Assembly: GCA_003222975.1 (NCBI GenBank)
Contig: QHXN01000070.1
Coordinates: forward strand, 1-64,000
Length of the DNA stretch: 64,000 nucleotides
DNA from: Acidobacteriota bacterium
GTDB lineage: Bacteria; Acidobacteriota; Blastocatellia; Pyrinomonadales; Pyrinomonadaceae
Direction of reading: 5' to 3'
Position 1 is the stretch's first letter, and each line of letters opens with the position of its first letter. Below the pieces are notes generated by a model, which worked only from the letters and a program-made list of their open reading frames with translations, made no database searches and was not told where the DNA came from. The position numbers and the translations under genes were made by a program. Below are positions 7,787-16,522 of this stretch, piece by piece.

Positions 7787-8656
7787 TCACTCCGCGTTCA
7801 GCATTTTCAAGAAGAGCGAGGCGCTCATCGCCAAGCCGATGGCGATGACGGCGAGGCGGACGAAGCGGCGACCGAGTTTGTACGCGAGGCGCGCGCCGGA
7901 GTAGCCGCCCGCGATGGCTGCGAACGTCATCAAGAGCACGTCCGACCAGATGACCGCGCCCGACCCGATGAAGTAGAGGGCGGCGACGCCGTTGATGCAG
8001 ATGGCGAGCAGGTTCTTGAGCGCGTTCATCCGGTGGATGTCCGCGAAGCCGAGCAGTCCGAGCGCCGCCAGCATCAGGATGCCGATGCCTGCGCCGAAGT
8101 AGCCGCCATAGACGCCCACGAAGAACTGAAAGACAATCGCGCCCGCCCACCACGCGCGCGAGGTCGTCTCGCCATAAGCCCCGCCGCTTCGTTCGTCAGC
8201 GCCCGCGCCGCTCGTTTCGCCGACGCCTTCGCCGCGCGGTTCGTCGTCACTCGCGCCGCGCCGCGCGCCTCTCGTGCCGCGCAGGCGTCGCGACAGCGGC
8301 TCCTGCACGGCGAGGAGGAGCGTCGCGAAGAGTATGAGGAAGGGCACAAGGCGCGCGAACGTTACGGAGGGCGTGCGCAAAAGCAGCACCGCGCCGAGCG
8401 CCCCGCCCACGAACGAAGGCGCGGCGAAGAGCAGGAACAGGCGCGCGCCGCCCCTCTGCTCGCGGCGGAAGCCGTAAGCGCCCGCGAGCGACGCGGGCCA
8501 GAGCGCGACGGTACTCGTCGCGTTGGCGAGCACGGGGTCGCGCCCCGTCCAGATGAGCGCCGGGAAAGAGACGAGCGTGCCCCCGCCCGCAATCGAGTTG
8601 ATGAGTCCCGCCGCGAACGCCGCCGCCGCGACGACGACCTCCTTCCACACGTCCAC
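7787..8656 (-). CDS. TSUP/TauE-SafE family membrane permease
   Basis: A 289-residue inner-membrane protein of the sulfite-exporter TauE/SafE family, which moves organic or inorganic sulfur anions. It begins with the typical first half (AAFAAGLINSIAGGGTLVSF, with the conserved GGG), followed by three to four helices. A hydrophilic Gly/Glu/Arg-rich linker sits around residues 130-175. The second half repeats the fold (GVYGGYFGAGIGILMLAALG). The linker is longer than usual. The substrate cannot be read from sequence. It stands directly upstream of rpiA on the same strand. Confidence 0.85.
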   Translation of the reverse strand: MDVWKEVVVAAAAFAAGLINSIAGGGTLVSFPALIWTGRDPVLANATSTVALWPASLAGAYGFRREQRGGARLFLLFAAPSFVGGALGAVLLLRTPSVTFARLVPFLILFATLLLAVQEPLSRRLRGTRGARRGASDDEPRGEGVGETSGAGADERSGGAYGETTSRAWWAGAIVFQFFVGVYGGYFGAGIGILMLAALGLLGFADIHRMNALKNLLAICINGVAALYFIGSGAVIWSDVLLMTFAAIAGGYSGARLAYKLGRRFVRLAVIAIGLAMSASLFLKMLNAE

Positions 8657-8733
8657 GCGCCGAGACTAGCACAGAGCGCGCCCGACCGACACGACTTAAC
8701 GTCCGCCGCGACGAATCGTGTAAGCTGTCCGCA

Positions 8734-10485
8734 GTGTCAACACGCCCTTCAGTCAGGCGCGACCGTTCGCACGCCCGTTCAAAGGCGTGTGTCCTCGCGC
8801 GCGTTCTTTCTCTCGCGCTCGCCGTCTCAGGTTGTCCGCTCGTGAGCGCGCAGAGTTCGGACGCAAAGGCGCGAGGCTTGGGCGGCGTCGTCGTTGACCA
8901 GAACGGCGCGCCCGTCACCGGCGCGACCGTCACGCTGCGCGAGACAGGCCCCTCATCTGTCGAGCAGAGCACGACGGACGCGCGGGGAGAGTTCGACTTC
9001 GACCACGCGCCGTCGCGCGGCTTCGCGCTCACGGTCGAGGCGCGCGGCTTCGAGATGTTCGAGAGGAAGGTGAATGGGGGCGAGGGAAGTGCCGCGCCGC
9101 TACGCGTCGTCCTCGCGCCCGCCGCCTTCGCCGAGCGCGTGACGGTCACGGCCTCGCGCACCGAGACGCGGCTCGGAGAGACGGCGGCGAGCGTCGTCGT
9201 CCTCTCGTCCGACGAGCTTGAGAGCACCGCCGCGCTCGCAGCCGACGACGCGCTCCGTCAGGTTCCCGGTTTCCAACTCTTCCGGCGCACGGGCAGCCGC
9301 GCCGCGAACCCGACCGCGCAGGGCGTCTCTCTGCGCGGCGTCGGTGCGAGCGGCGCGAGCCGCGCCGTCGTGCTCTACGACGGCGCGCCCCTGAACGACC
9401 CTTTCGGCGGCTGGGTCTATTGGGGCCGCGTCCCGCTCGAAAGCTTGAGCCGCGTCGAAGTCCTGCGCGGCGGCGCGTCGTCGCTCTACGGCAGCGGCGC
9501 GCTCGGCGGCGTCGTGCAGTTCGTCCCGCGACGACCCAAAGATAAAGAGCTGCGCCTCGAAACTTCCTACGGCAGCCAGAACACGCCGGACGCATCTCTC
9601 TACGCGGGCGCGCGGCGCGGGCGCTGGGACTTCGCGCTCGCGGCGCAGGATTTCAGCACGGGCGGCTACGTCCTCACAGACCGCGCCGAGCGCGGGCACG
9701 TTGACACGCCCGCCGCCTCGCGCGGCGCTGACGGCGAGGCTTACGCCGGGCGTGAGTTGGGCGGCGGCCTCAAGCTCTTCGCGCGTGCCTCTTACTACGG
9801 AGAGTCGCGCCGCAACGGCACGCCGCTTCAGTTCAACCGCACGCACATACGCCAGTTCGTCGCGGGCGGAGACTGGAACACGCCGCGCGCGGGCGACTTC
9901 ACGCTCCGCTCTTACGCGAGCGCGGAGGTCTTCGACCAGAGCTTCACGTCCATCTCCGCAGACCGCAACACCGAGACGTTGACGCGGCTTCAGCGCGTGC
10001 CCGCGCAAGGCGTGGGCCTCTCGCTCCAGTGGTCGCGACCCGTCGGCGCGCGCAACTCCGTCGCCGCGGGCTTCGAGGCGGGCGAGGAGCGCGGCGCGAG
10101 CGACGAGATCGTTTACACGGCGGGGCGCGTGACTTCGCTCGTCGGCGCGGGCGGGCGCGAGCGCAGCCTGGGCCTCTTCGCGCGCGACATCCTGCGCCTC
10201 ACGCCGCGCCTCATCCTGACACCCGGCGCGCGCCTCGACCGCTGGCACATCGGCGACGGGCGGCAGACGACGCGCACGCTCACGCGCGCGGGCGCGACCG
10301 CGGTCGTCCGTCTCGCCGACCGCGACGAGACGGCCTTGCGCCGCATCGCGCGCGGCGTCGAGGCGTTCGTCGCCGCCGAGAACCTCACGGGCCGGCGCTA
10401 CGCGGTCGGGCGCACGCCCGTCCTGACGCTAGGCCCGCCGCTCTTCGTCCGCGCGGGTTTTAGATTTCGGCTGGGAGCACGCTGA
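8734..10485 (+). CDS. TonB-dependent outer-membrane receptor with shortened barrel
   Basis: A 583-residue TonB-dependent receptor starting at a GTG. Residues 1-40 are a signal peptide ending near VSAQ. Residues 47-125 are a carboxypeptidase-regulatory-like domain (GGVVVDQNGAPVTGATVTL). Residues 130-250 form the plug (VTVTASRTETRLGETAASVV, DDALRQVPGF, SLRGVGASGASRAVVLYDG). The rest is beta-barrel, ending in the aromatic-type strand FRFRLGAR. Relatives are usually about 700 residues. Here the ADRDETA segment, which normally precedes the FSPR strand, is joined directly to RRIARGVEAFVAAENLTGRRY near the C-terminus, so several barrel strands appear deleted in frame. Substrate unknown; function doubtful. 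Confidence 0.85.
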   Translation: MSTRPSVRRDRSHARSKACVLARVLSLALAVSGCPLVSAQSSDAKARGLGGVVVDQNGAPVTGATVTLRETGPSSVEQSTTDARGEFDFDHAPSRGFALTVEARGFEMFERKVNGGEGSAAPLRVVLAPAAFAERVTVTASRTETRLGETAASVVVLSSDELESTAALAADDALRQVPGFQLFRRTGSRAANPTAQGVSLRGVGASGASRAVVLYDGAPLNDPFGGWVYWGRVPLESLSRVEVLRGGASSLYGSGALGGVVQFVPRRPKDKELRLETSYGSQNTPDASLYAGARRGRWDFALAAQDFSTGGYVLTDRAERGHVDTPAASRGADGEAYAGRELGGGLKLFARASYYGESRRNGTPLQFNRTHIRQFVAGGDWNTPRAGDFTLRSYASAEVFDQSFTSISADRNTETLTRLQRVPAQGVGLSLQWSRPVGARNSVAAGFEAGEERGASDEIVYTAGRVTSLVGAGGRERSLGLFARDILRLTPRLILTPGARLDRWHIGDGRQTTRTLTRAGATAVVRLADRDETALRRIARGVEAFVAAENLTGRRYAVGRTPVLTLGPPLFVRAGFRFRLGAR

Positions 10486-10496
10486 GTCTTTGAGAA

Positions 10497-10598
10497 GACA
10501 GGGAGAGTGGGAGACGGGGCGATGGGGTGAGGCGGAGACTGTGCGCCAAGGATGTCATATCCTTCTCCCCGTCGCCCCGTCTCCCACTCTCCCCGTCA
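10497..10598. repeat. Heptad-arm inverted repeat 2 (GGAGAGT/GGGAGAC words)
   Basis: The left arm 10497-10532 pairs with 10561-10597 with about three mismatches. Units GGAGAGT, GGGAGAC and GGGGCGA follow a 7-nt period. It sits between the convergent TonB receptor and asd genes, and the asd stop overlaps the outer edge. Confidence 0.8.
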
Positions 10599-11648
10599 GA
10601 TTCTCCCCGTCGCGGCGAGGAGTTCGGCGTTGAGGATGGCCGCGCCCGCCGCGCCGCGCACCGTGTTGTGGCTGAGCGCGACGAAGCGGTAGTCGAGCAC
10701 GCTGTCACGGCGTATGCGCCCGACGGTGACGCTCATGCCGCCGCCAGCGTCGCGGTCGAGCCTGGGCTGCGGGCGGTCTCGCTCGTCGCGCACGACGACG
10801 GGGCGCGCGGGCGCCGTGTGCAGCTTCAGCTCCTGCGGCAGAGAGGTGAAGGACGCGAACGCCTCGCGGACTTCCTCCGGCCCGGCCTCGCGCGCGAGCT
10901 TGACGCGCACGGCGGCCATGTGGCCGTCGCTGACGGCGACGCGGTGGCACTGCGCGCTCACCTTGAACGGCGCAGGCTCGACGCGGCCCCCGTCGAAGCG
11001 ACCGAGAATCTTCAAAGTCTCGCTCTCGATCTTCTCCTCTTCGCCGCCGATAAAGGGCAGCACGTTGTCCGTGATGTCGAGCGAGGCGACGCCGGGGTAG
11101 CCCGCGCCCGAAAGCGCCTGAAGCGTCGTCGCCACGACCGCCTCAACCTGGAAGCGCGCGTGCAGCGGCGCGAGCGCGAGAGCGAGCATGATGGTCGAGC
11201 AGTTCGGGTTCGTGACGACCACGCCGCGCCCGAAGCCGCGCGCAGACTTCTGAGAATCCAGCAGCGCGAGGTGTTCGTGGTTGACTTCCGGTATCAGGAG
11301 CGGCACGTCCTCGTCCATCCGAAGCGCCGAGGAGTTGCTGATGACGGCGTAGCCCGCGCGCGCGAACGATTCCTCGGTCTCGCGCGCGATCTCTCCCGGC
11401 AGGCTCGAAAAAACTATCTCGCAATCCAACGGCGGCGCGGGCGGCTCGACCGGCAAAGACCGGACAGACTCCGGCACCTCTCCCGGCAGACGCCACGCGC
11501 AAGCCTCTTGGTAAGCCTTGCCCTGCGAACGATCCGACGCCGCCAGCGCCGTCAACTCGAACTGCGGGTGGTTCTCAAGCAACTGTATGAAGCGCTGCCC
11601 GACCGTCCCCGTAGCGCCCAGAATCCCGACACGGTATTTCCTGTCCAT
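10596..11648 (-). CDS. asd: Aspartate-semialdehyde dehydrogenase
   Basis: Asd reduces aspartyl-phosphate to aspartate-semialdehyde, the branch point to lysine, threonine and methionine. The 350-residue protein has the N-terminal NADP-binding motif GATGTVGQ (11-18), catalytic Cys150 in NPNCST, and the CHRVAVSDGH block with the acid-base histidine. The NPNCS context and the length suit the archaeal/fungal-like branch. It is the last gene of the minus-strand lysine cluster, separated from the aminotransferase by inverted repeat 3. The last codons abut repeat 2. Confidence 0.95.
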   Translation of the reverse strand: MDRKYRVGILGATGTVGQRFIQLLENHPQFELTALAASDRSQGKAYQEACAWRLPGEVPESVRSLPVEPPAPPLDCEIVFSSLPGEIARETEESFARAGYAVISNSSALRMDEDVPLLIPEVNHEHLALLDSQKSARGFGRGVVVTNPNCSTIMLALALAPLHARFQVEAVVATTLQALSGAGYPGVASLDITDNVLPFIGGEEEKIESETLKILGRFDGGRVEPAPFKVSAQCHRVAVSDGHMAAVRVKLAREAGPEEVREAFASFTSLPQELKLHTAPARPVVVRDERDRPQPRLDRDAGGGMSVTVGRIRRDSVLDYRFVALSHNTVRGAAGAAILNAELLAATGRI

Positions 11649-11657
11649 AACCCTCCG

Positions 11658-11745
11658 AAAGCAGTGACGAGTGACAAGTGACGAGTGACAAGTTAAGACA
11701 AAGTTTTCATCTTGTCACTCGCCACTCATCACTTGTCACTGCTTT
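11658..11745. repeat. Heptad-arm inverted repeat 3 (AGTGACG/AGTGACA words)
   Basis: Arms 11658-11692 and 11711-11745 (35 nt each, about four mismatches) consist of alternating AGTGACG and AGTGACA heptads around an 18-nt loop. It lies between the aminotransferase and asd. The aminotransferase stop (11736-11738) is inside the right arm. Confidence 0.88.
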
Positions 11746-12872
11746 AGTGCTTCTCTCATCCGCCGCACGCCCTCACCGATGACGGGCAGGTCGGCGCAGA
11801 AGGAGACGCGCAAGTAGCCCTCGCCTTCAGCGCCGAAGGCCGCGCCGGGGACAGTAACGACGCCGTGCTCAAGCAGGCGTTCGGCGACCGTCATCGAGTC
11901 GCCGTAGTCGCTCACGTCAACCATCGTGTAGAAAGCGCCGTCGGGCCGGACGGCGCGCAAAGAGAGTTCGCGCGAGATTAGTTCGAGCAGGTGGTCGCGT
12001 CGCTCGCGGAAAATCCGGCGGTGACGCTCGCGCGCCTCCGCGGCTTCGTCAGTCCATGCGGCGAGCGCGGCCTTCTGCGAGACGGTCGAGGCGCAGGTCG
12101 TCGTGTAGCCGTGCAGGACGAGCGCGCTCTTGACAACGTCGGCGTCGCCGCCGAGCCAGCCCAGACGCCAGCCCGTCATGCTCATGGACTTCGACAGGCC
12201 GCCGATGACCAGCGTGCGCTCCGCGCGGAACTCGGAGACCGACGCCGGGCGCTCGTCCGTGAAATAGAGTTCGCGGTAAATCTCGTCGCTCACGACGTAG
12301 ATGCCCGTGCCTTCGAGCACGCCGGCCATCGCATCGAGTTCGTCGCGCGCGAGCACGCGCCCCGTCGGGTTCGAGGGGCTGATGCAGACCACGACCTTCG
12401 TGCGCGGCGAAAGTTGTCGGCGGAACTCTCCGGCGTCGAAGTCGAAGCCGCGCGCGGCGGGCAACGGGTAAAACTTCGGCGTGCCGCCGGCCATGCGGAC
12501 GATTGTCGGGTAGGCGACGAAACCCGGATCGGGGATGAGCACCTCATCGCCCTCTTCGACGAGCGTCATCAGGACGAGGTAGAGCGCCTCCTGCGAGCCG
12601 GCGGTGATGACGACCTCGTCGGGCGAGAGTTTGAGGTGTGAGTAATCGGCGGCGACGTGCTCGCGCAAAGAGGGAAGGCCCGCGTGCGTCGTGTAGCCGT
12701 TCTGCTCCTCGACGACGACGCGCGCGGCCTCGCGCCGAATGACATCAGGCGTCGGCAAGTCCGGCTCGCCCAGTCCCAGGTTGATGCTACCGGGCCGCGC
12801 GCGGTCGAAGACCTGCCGGATCATGCTCTTCTCTATGCCGCGCAGCCGTCGCGCCGGCTCGAACTCACTCAA
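11736..12872 (-). CDS. dapC: Class I PLP aminotransferase, probable N-succinyl-diaminopimelate aminotransferase
   Basis: A 378-residue fold-type I aminotransferase. The substrate-site [11 protein letters not shown] is at about 34-43, the PLP-contact [11 protein letters not shown] follows near 60, SPSNPTG is near 165-171, and the Schiff-base lysine is K228 in [17 protein letters not shown] start it at the TTG at 12872, which overlaps the dapD stop as TTGA and gives the normal family N-terminus. The open frame continues 29 codons upstream, but that part is a shadow of dapD. Specificity is inferred from position: it lies between dapD and asd in a succinylase-pathway lysine cluster, so DapC is the natural assignment. 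An aspartate aminotransferase cannot be excluded. Confidence 0.8.
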   Translation of the reverse strand: MSEFEPARRLRGIEKSMIRQVFDRARPGSINLGLGEPDLPTPDVIRREAARVVVEEQNGYTTHAGLPSLREHVAADYSHLKLSPDEVVITAGSQEALYLVLMTLVEEGDEVLIPDPGFVAYPTIVRMAGGTPKFYPLPAARGFDFDAGEFRRQLSPRTKVVVCISPSNPTGRVLARDELDAMAGVLEGTGIYVVSDEIYRELYFTDERPASVSEFRAERTLVIGGLSKSMSMTGWRLGWLGGDADVVKSALVLHGYTTTCASTVSQKAALAAWTDEAAEARERHRRIFRERRDHLLELISRELSLRAVRPDGAFYTMVDVSDYGDSMTVAERLLEHGVVTVPGAAFGAEGEGYLRVSFCADLPVIGEGVRRMREALKQ

Positions 12873-13699
12873 CGCAGGTAGTCCTCCAGCTTCACCGCGC
12901 GCTCGGTCTTCTCGTCGCGGTACTTGACGATGACGGGCGCGTAGAGCGACAGGCCCCACTCGCGGCCCCGCTCACTCGCGACCGCGCGCGAGCCGGGCAC
13001 GACGACCGCGCCCGCGGGAATCTCCAGAGGCGCACGTTCCGTGCGGCGATAGACCTCGCCGCGCACGAGGTCATACACGGGCGTCGCGCCCGTTAGGATC
13101 GTCCCCGGCGCGAGCACCGCGCCCGCGCGCACGATTGTCCCCTCGTAGATGCCGCAGCCCCCGCCGACCAGCACGTCGTCCTCGATGACGACCGGCACGG
13201 CCCCGACGGGTTCGAGCACGCCGCCCACTTGCGCCGCCGCCGAGAGGTGCACGCGCTTGCCTATTTGCGCGCACGAGCCGACGAGCGCGTGGCTGTCAAT
13301 CATCGTCCCTTCGCCGACGTATGCGCCGGCGTTGACGTACATCGGCGGCATGCACACCACACCGGGCGCGAGGTACGCGCCGTCGCGCACCGACGAGCCG
13401 CCGGGCACGATGCGCACATTGTCCATGATCGTCGTCGCGCGAACCGGGTATGTGTCTTTGTCGAAGAAGCGAAGGGAGGCGTGCGCCGACATCTCGGCGA
13501 GCGCGCCCATGCGAAAGCCTGCGAGGATGCCGCGCTTGACCCACGAGTTGACGCGCCACTCCCCGGCATCACCACGCTCGGCGGCGCGCACCTCGCCGCG
13601 GTTGAGTGCGGCCTTGAACGCGTCGAAGACCTCGCGGTCGGTGGAGCTGAACTCGCCGCCCTTCGCGAACAGCTCCTCGACCTGCTCACGCAGCGACAT
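12869..13699 (-). CDS. dapD: Tetrahydrodipicolinate N-succinyltransferase
   Basis: DapD succinylates tetrahydrodipicolinate in lysine/diaminopimelate synthesis. The 276-residue product has an N-terminal helical domain with the conserved [10 protein letters not shown] segment. A left-handed beta-helix of hexapeptide repeats follows (about residues 100-220), including [20 protein letters not shown] and the [20 protein letters not shown] stretch, which are characteristic of DapD. The start overlaps the dapA 3' end by 14 bp and the stop overlaps the aminotransferase start, so the three genes are translationally coupled. This gene shows that the succinylase route is used. Confidence 0.95.
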   Translation of the reverse strand: MSLREQVEELFAKGGEFSSTDREVFDAFKAALNRGEVRAAERGDAGEWRVNSWVKRGILAGFRMGALAEMSAHASLRFFDKDTYPVRATTIMDNVRIVPGGSSVRDGAYLAPGVVCMPPMYVNAGAYVGEGTMIDSHALVGSCAQIGKRVHLSAAAQVGGVLEPVGAVPVVIEDDVLVGGGCGIYEGTIVRAGAVLAPGTILTGATPVYDLVRGEVYRRTERAPLEIPAGAVVVPGSRAVASERGREWGLSLYAPVIVKYRDEKTERAVKLEDYLR

Positions 13700-14606
13700 G
13701 CGTCGTCTCCTTCAAAAGCCCAAGCTCCGTGAGCACCGCACGCACGCGCTCGCGCGTCTCCGCCTGCACGGGCACGAGCGGCAGGCGGAAGTTCTCTTCG
13801 ACGAGGCCCATCAAAGCCAACGCTGCCTTCACCGGGCCGGGGCTTGACTCGACGAAGTTCACGTCCATCAAAGGCAGCAGGCGGAAGTGGAGCGCGCGCG
13901 CCTCGTCCCAACGCCCTTCGAGCGCCGCGTCAACCATCCGGGACATTAAGTCAGGCGCTTCGTTCGACGCGACCGAGACGAGGCCGTCCGCGCCGAGCGC
14001 GATCATGGCGAACGTCATCGCGTCGTCGCCGGAGAGGACGCGGAAGCCTTCGGGACGCCCGCGCAGGATTTCCATGATCTGCGCGAGGTTCCCGGAAGCC
14101 TCCTTGACGGCGACTATGTTCTCGAAGTCGCGCGCGAGGCGGAGCGTCGTCTCGGCGGCGATGTTTGAAGAAGTGCGGCCCGGCACGTTGTAGAGCACGA
14201 CGGGCAGGGGCGCGACCGCCAGCGCGACCGCGCGGAAGTGCTGGTAGAGTCCTGCTTGCGTCGGCTTGTTGTAATAGGGCGCGACGACGAGGACGGCGTC
14301 GGCCCCCACGTCGCGCGCCGTCTGCGAGTAGCTGACGGCGTGGGCGGTCGAGTTGCTGCCCGCGCCCGCGACGACGCGCGCGCCGCGCCTGCGCGCCACC
14401 TCGACGGTCGCGGCTATGACCTGCCGGTCTTCCTCGTCCGACATCGTCACGCTCTCGCCCGTCGTCCCGCACGGCACGAGCAGACGCACGCCGCCCTCGA
14501 CCTGCCGCTCGACCAACGCCCGCATGCGCTCGATGTCCACGCCCCCGTCCGCCTTGAACGGCGTCACCAGCGCCGTCGCGCAGCCCCGCATCCATTCAAC
14601 GTTCAT
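13686..14606 (-). CDS. dapA: 4-hydroxy-tetrahydrodipicolinate synthase
   Basis: DapA condenses pyruvate with aspartate-semialdehyde, the first step of the diaminopimelate branch. The 306-residue TIM-barrel protein has GTTGES (47-52), YYNKPTQ (111-117), the YNVPGRT motif with Tyr139 and Arg144, and the Schiff-base Lys168 in VAVKEASG. All expected catalytic residues are visible. It overlaps dapD by 14 bp. Upstream, inverted repeat 4 separates it from dapB on the same strand. A GGAGGTGCAGG ribosome site precedes the ATG. Confidence 0.95.
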   Translation of the reverse strand: MNVEWMRGCATALVTPFKADGGVDIERMRALVERQVEGGVRLLVPCGTTGESVTMSDEEDRQVIAATVEVARRRGARVVAGAGSNSTAHAVSYSQTARDVGADAVLVVAPYYNKPTQAGLYQHFRAVALAVAPLPVVLYNVPGRTSSNIAAETTLRLARDFENIVAVKEASGNLAQIMEILRGRPEGFRVLSGDDAMTFAMIALGADGLVSVASNEAPDLMSRMVDAALEGRWDEARALHFRLLPLMDVNFVESSPGPVKAALALMGLVEENFRLPLVPVQAETRERVRAVLTELGLLKETTHVAA

Positions 14607-14622
14607 CCTGCACCTCCGGTGC

Positions 14623-14697
14623 GTAAACCGTGAACCGTAAACCGTGACAAGAGAAATCCGGCCTCTATCCTGTCACGGTTTACGGTTCACGGTTTAC
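14623..14697. repeat. Heptad-arm inverted repeat 4 (GTAAACC/GTGAACC words)
   Basis: Arms 14623-14649 and 14671-14697 are perfectly complementary over 27 nt, with alternating GTAAACC and GTGAACC heptads and a 21-nt loop. It sits between dapB and dapA. The right arm encodes the last five residues (VNREP) and the stop of dapB. Confidence 0.92.
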
Positions 14698-15390
14698 ATC
14701 TTTTAGTATTTCGCCAAGCGTTTCGGAGAACTCGTACATGCCCTGCCGCCCTTGAATCCAGCGCGCGGCGACGAGCGCGCCCGCGGCGAAGCCCTCGCGC
14801 GAGCGGGCCGCGTGCGTGAGCGTGATTGTGTCGGCGGCGGAGTCGAAGCCGACGCGGTGCGTGCCGGGGATGTGGCCGGCGCGCGTCGAGACGACCGGGA
14901 TGTCGCCGTCAAAGTGTGCGGCGAGGATGTCGCGCAGCCGCAGGGCCGTGCCCGAAGGCGCGTCGCGCTTGCGCGAGTGGTGCGCCTCTTCGACGAAGGG
15001 CGCGTAATCGCCGCCGCGGAAGAGTTCCGCCGCGCGCGCGACGATTCGGTAAAAGATTTGGACGCCGACCGAGAAGTTCGCGCCGTAGATGAGCGCACCA
15101 TCCGCGCGCTCGACGTTGCGCCGCACCTCTTCGAGTTGCGCGAGCCAGCCGGTCGTGCCCTCGACGAGCGGGACGCGCGCGAGCGCGCACGCCTCGGCGT
15201 GGCGCGGGACGGCCTCGGCGATGGTGAAGTCAATCGCGGCGTCGTGGCCTCCGAGTATCTCGGCCAGCTCCTCGGCGCGGAACGCGGACTCGCGCGATCC
15301 GAGCACGGTCGCCACCTCGTGCCCCTCGTCGCGCGCACGCGCCTCGACGAGTCGCCCCATCGCGCCGTGACCGATCAAAGCAAGCTTCAT
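14680..15390 (-). CDS. dapB: 4-hydroxy-tetrahydrodipicolinate reductase
   Basis: DapB reduces the DapA product with NAD(P)H. I start at the ATG at 15390 (MKLALIGHGAMG), which puts the nucleotide-binding loop at the N-terminus; the frame open further upstream is a shadow of the peptidase gene. The 236-residue product has EGTTGW, GANFSVGVQIFYRI, the catalytic EAHHSRKRDAPSGTA block with the two histidines and lysine, and the C-terminal MYEFSETLGEIL. The end is unusual: VNREP and the stop codon are encoded by an arm of inverted repeat 4. Confidence 0.94.
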   Translation of the reverse strand: MKLALIGHGAMGRLVEARARDEGHEVATVLGSRESAFRAEELAEILGGHDAAIDFTIAEAVPRHAEACALARVPLVEGTTGWLAQLEEVRRNVERADGALIYGANFSVGVQIFYRIVARAAELFRGGDYAPFVEEAHHSRKRDAPSGTALRLRDILAAHFDGDIPVVSTRAGHIPGTHRVGFDSAADTITLTHAARSREGFAAGALVAARWIQGRQGMYEFSETLGEILKDVNREP

Positions 15391-15412
15391 CCGGATGTCC
15401 CTTCCAACAGTT

Positions 15413-16426
15413 TTAGCCGCGCCCGCCGCCCGCGAGCAGCGTGCGCGCGAGTCGTGCGTAGAGGGCGGCGGCTTCTTCGAGCTCGCGCTTCGAGACGCGC
15501 TCGCCGTCGGTGTGCGCGTCGAGTATGGAGCCGGGGCCGACGAGCAGCGGCGCGCCCCAGTTCGCCAGGTACGGGATGTCGGTCGTGAAGCGGACGACCT
15601 CACGCTCGAAGCCTTCGACCGCGTGCATCCGCACCGGCTCTGCGGCGGAAAGATATTCTACACGGGCGCGGCCCGCCACCGCCGCTTCGAGAATTTTTTT
15701 GACGACGGCGGACGGAGTGACCAGGCGGATTTGCAACTCGGCCTGCGCCTCCGCGGGGATGACGTTCGGGCGTGTGCCGCCGTTGACAGTCCCGATGTTG
15801 CAGGTCGTCTCGCCGAAGAACTCGTCGCGCGGCCACACACAGGCGCGCACGCTGCCGAGCACGTCGAGCATCTTCTCAATCGCCGACTCGCCGCGTTCGG
15901 GGTAGGCCGAGTGCGCCGCGCGCCCCCGCGTCGAGAGGCGCAGGCGCAGAGAGCCTTTCGAGCCGACGGCGAGACGGTTGTCGGTCGGCTCGCCGTTGAC
16001 GAGGTACTCGCACCCGCGCGCGAGCGCGTGCGAGTTTGCGGCGCGTGCGCCGAGGCTGCCTAATTCTTCGTCAACGGTGAAGAGCAAGCCTACTCCCTCG
16101 ACGCCTTCGGCGCGCAGGCGCTCGGCGGCGGCGATTTGCGCGGCGATGATGCCCTTCGCGTCGCACGAGCCGCGCCCGCGTATGTGCGTCTCGTCCTCCG
16201 CGGAAGGGATGAAGGGCGGCACAGTGTCCATGTGCGTCGAGAGCACGACGCGCGGCGTCGCGCCGGTCGTCGCCAGGACGTTCGCGCGCCCCGCCTCGAC
16301 CTCCTGCGCCTCGACGCGGTAGCCGAGTCCTTCGAGACGCGACGCGAGGAAGCGCCCGACCTCCTGCTCCTCGCCGGAGACGGAGGGGATGTCAATTAAC
16401 TTTCTCGTCAACTCGAAAAGGTTCAT
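15413..16426 (-). CDS. dapE-like: M20 metallopeptidase, probable succinyl-diaminopimelate desuccinylase or acetyl-lysine/ornithine deacetylase
   Basis: A 337-residue M20-family zinc deacylase. It shows the metal-site motifs STHMDTVPPF (His/Asp near 65-67), GRGSCDAKGIIAAQI, TVDEELGSLGA with the catalytic Glu-Glu pair, and NGEPTDNRLAVGSKG. The central dimerisation domain (STRGRAAHSAYPERGESAI) follows, and the last metal ligand is in DAHTDGE. DapE, ArgE and LysK share this pattern, and the motif set leans toward the ArgE/LysK side. Its place directly upstream of dapB in a cluster that uses DapD argues for the desuccinylase step. The 22-bp gap to dapB suggests one transcript. Confidence 0.8.
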   Translation of the reverse strand: MNLFELTRKLIDIPSVSGEEQEVGRFLASRLEGLGYRVEAQEVEAGRANVLATTGATPRVVLSTHMDTVPPFIPSAEDETHIRGRGSCDAKGIIAAQIAAAERLRAEGVEGVGLLFTVDEELGSLGARAANSHALARGCEYLVNGEPTDNRLAVGSKGSLRLRLSTRGRAAHSAYPERGESAIEKMLDVLGSVRACVWPRDEFFGETTCNIGTVNGGTRPNVIPAEAQAELQIRLVTPSAVVKKILEAAVAGRARVEYLSAAEPVRMHAVEGFEREVVRFTTDIPYLANWGAPLLVGPGSILDAHTDGERVSKRELEEAAALYARLARTLLAGGGRG

Positions 16427-16434
16427 GGACGCAA

Positions 16435-16508
16435 AATGCGGAATGATGAATGATGAGTGATGAATAAAAAGCAGGCTGTCTTCAACTCATCATTCATCAT
16501 TCTGCATT
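16435..16508. repeat. Heptad-arm inverted repeat 5 (AATGATG words)
   Basis: Arms 16435-16458 and 16485-16508 (24 nt, one mismatch) carry units AATGCGG and AATGATG around a 26-nt loop. It lies between the lysC stop and the M20 gene start, only 8 bp upstream of that start codon. Confidence 0.88.
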
Positions 16509-16522
16509 CATCATTTCTCACG

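Noticed and set aside
7076-8845. A 589-codon plus-strand open frame over rpiA and the TSUP gene.
   Set aside because: Shadow frame; the opposite strand encodes two recognisable proteins with normal lengths.
12873-12959. N-terminal extension of the aminotransferase by 29 codons.
   Set aside because: It overlaps the dapD coding end, is Arg-rich and matches no aminotransferase N-terminus; the TTG at 12872 fits better.
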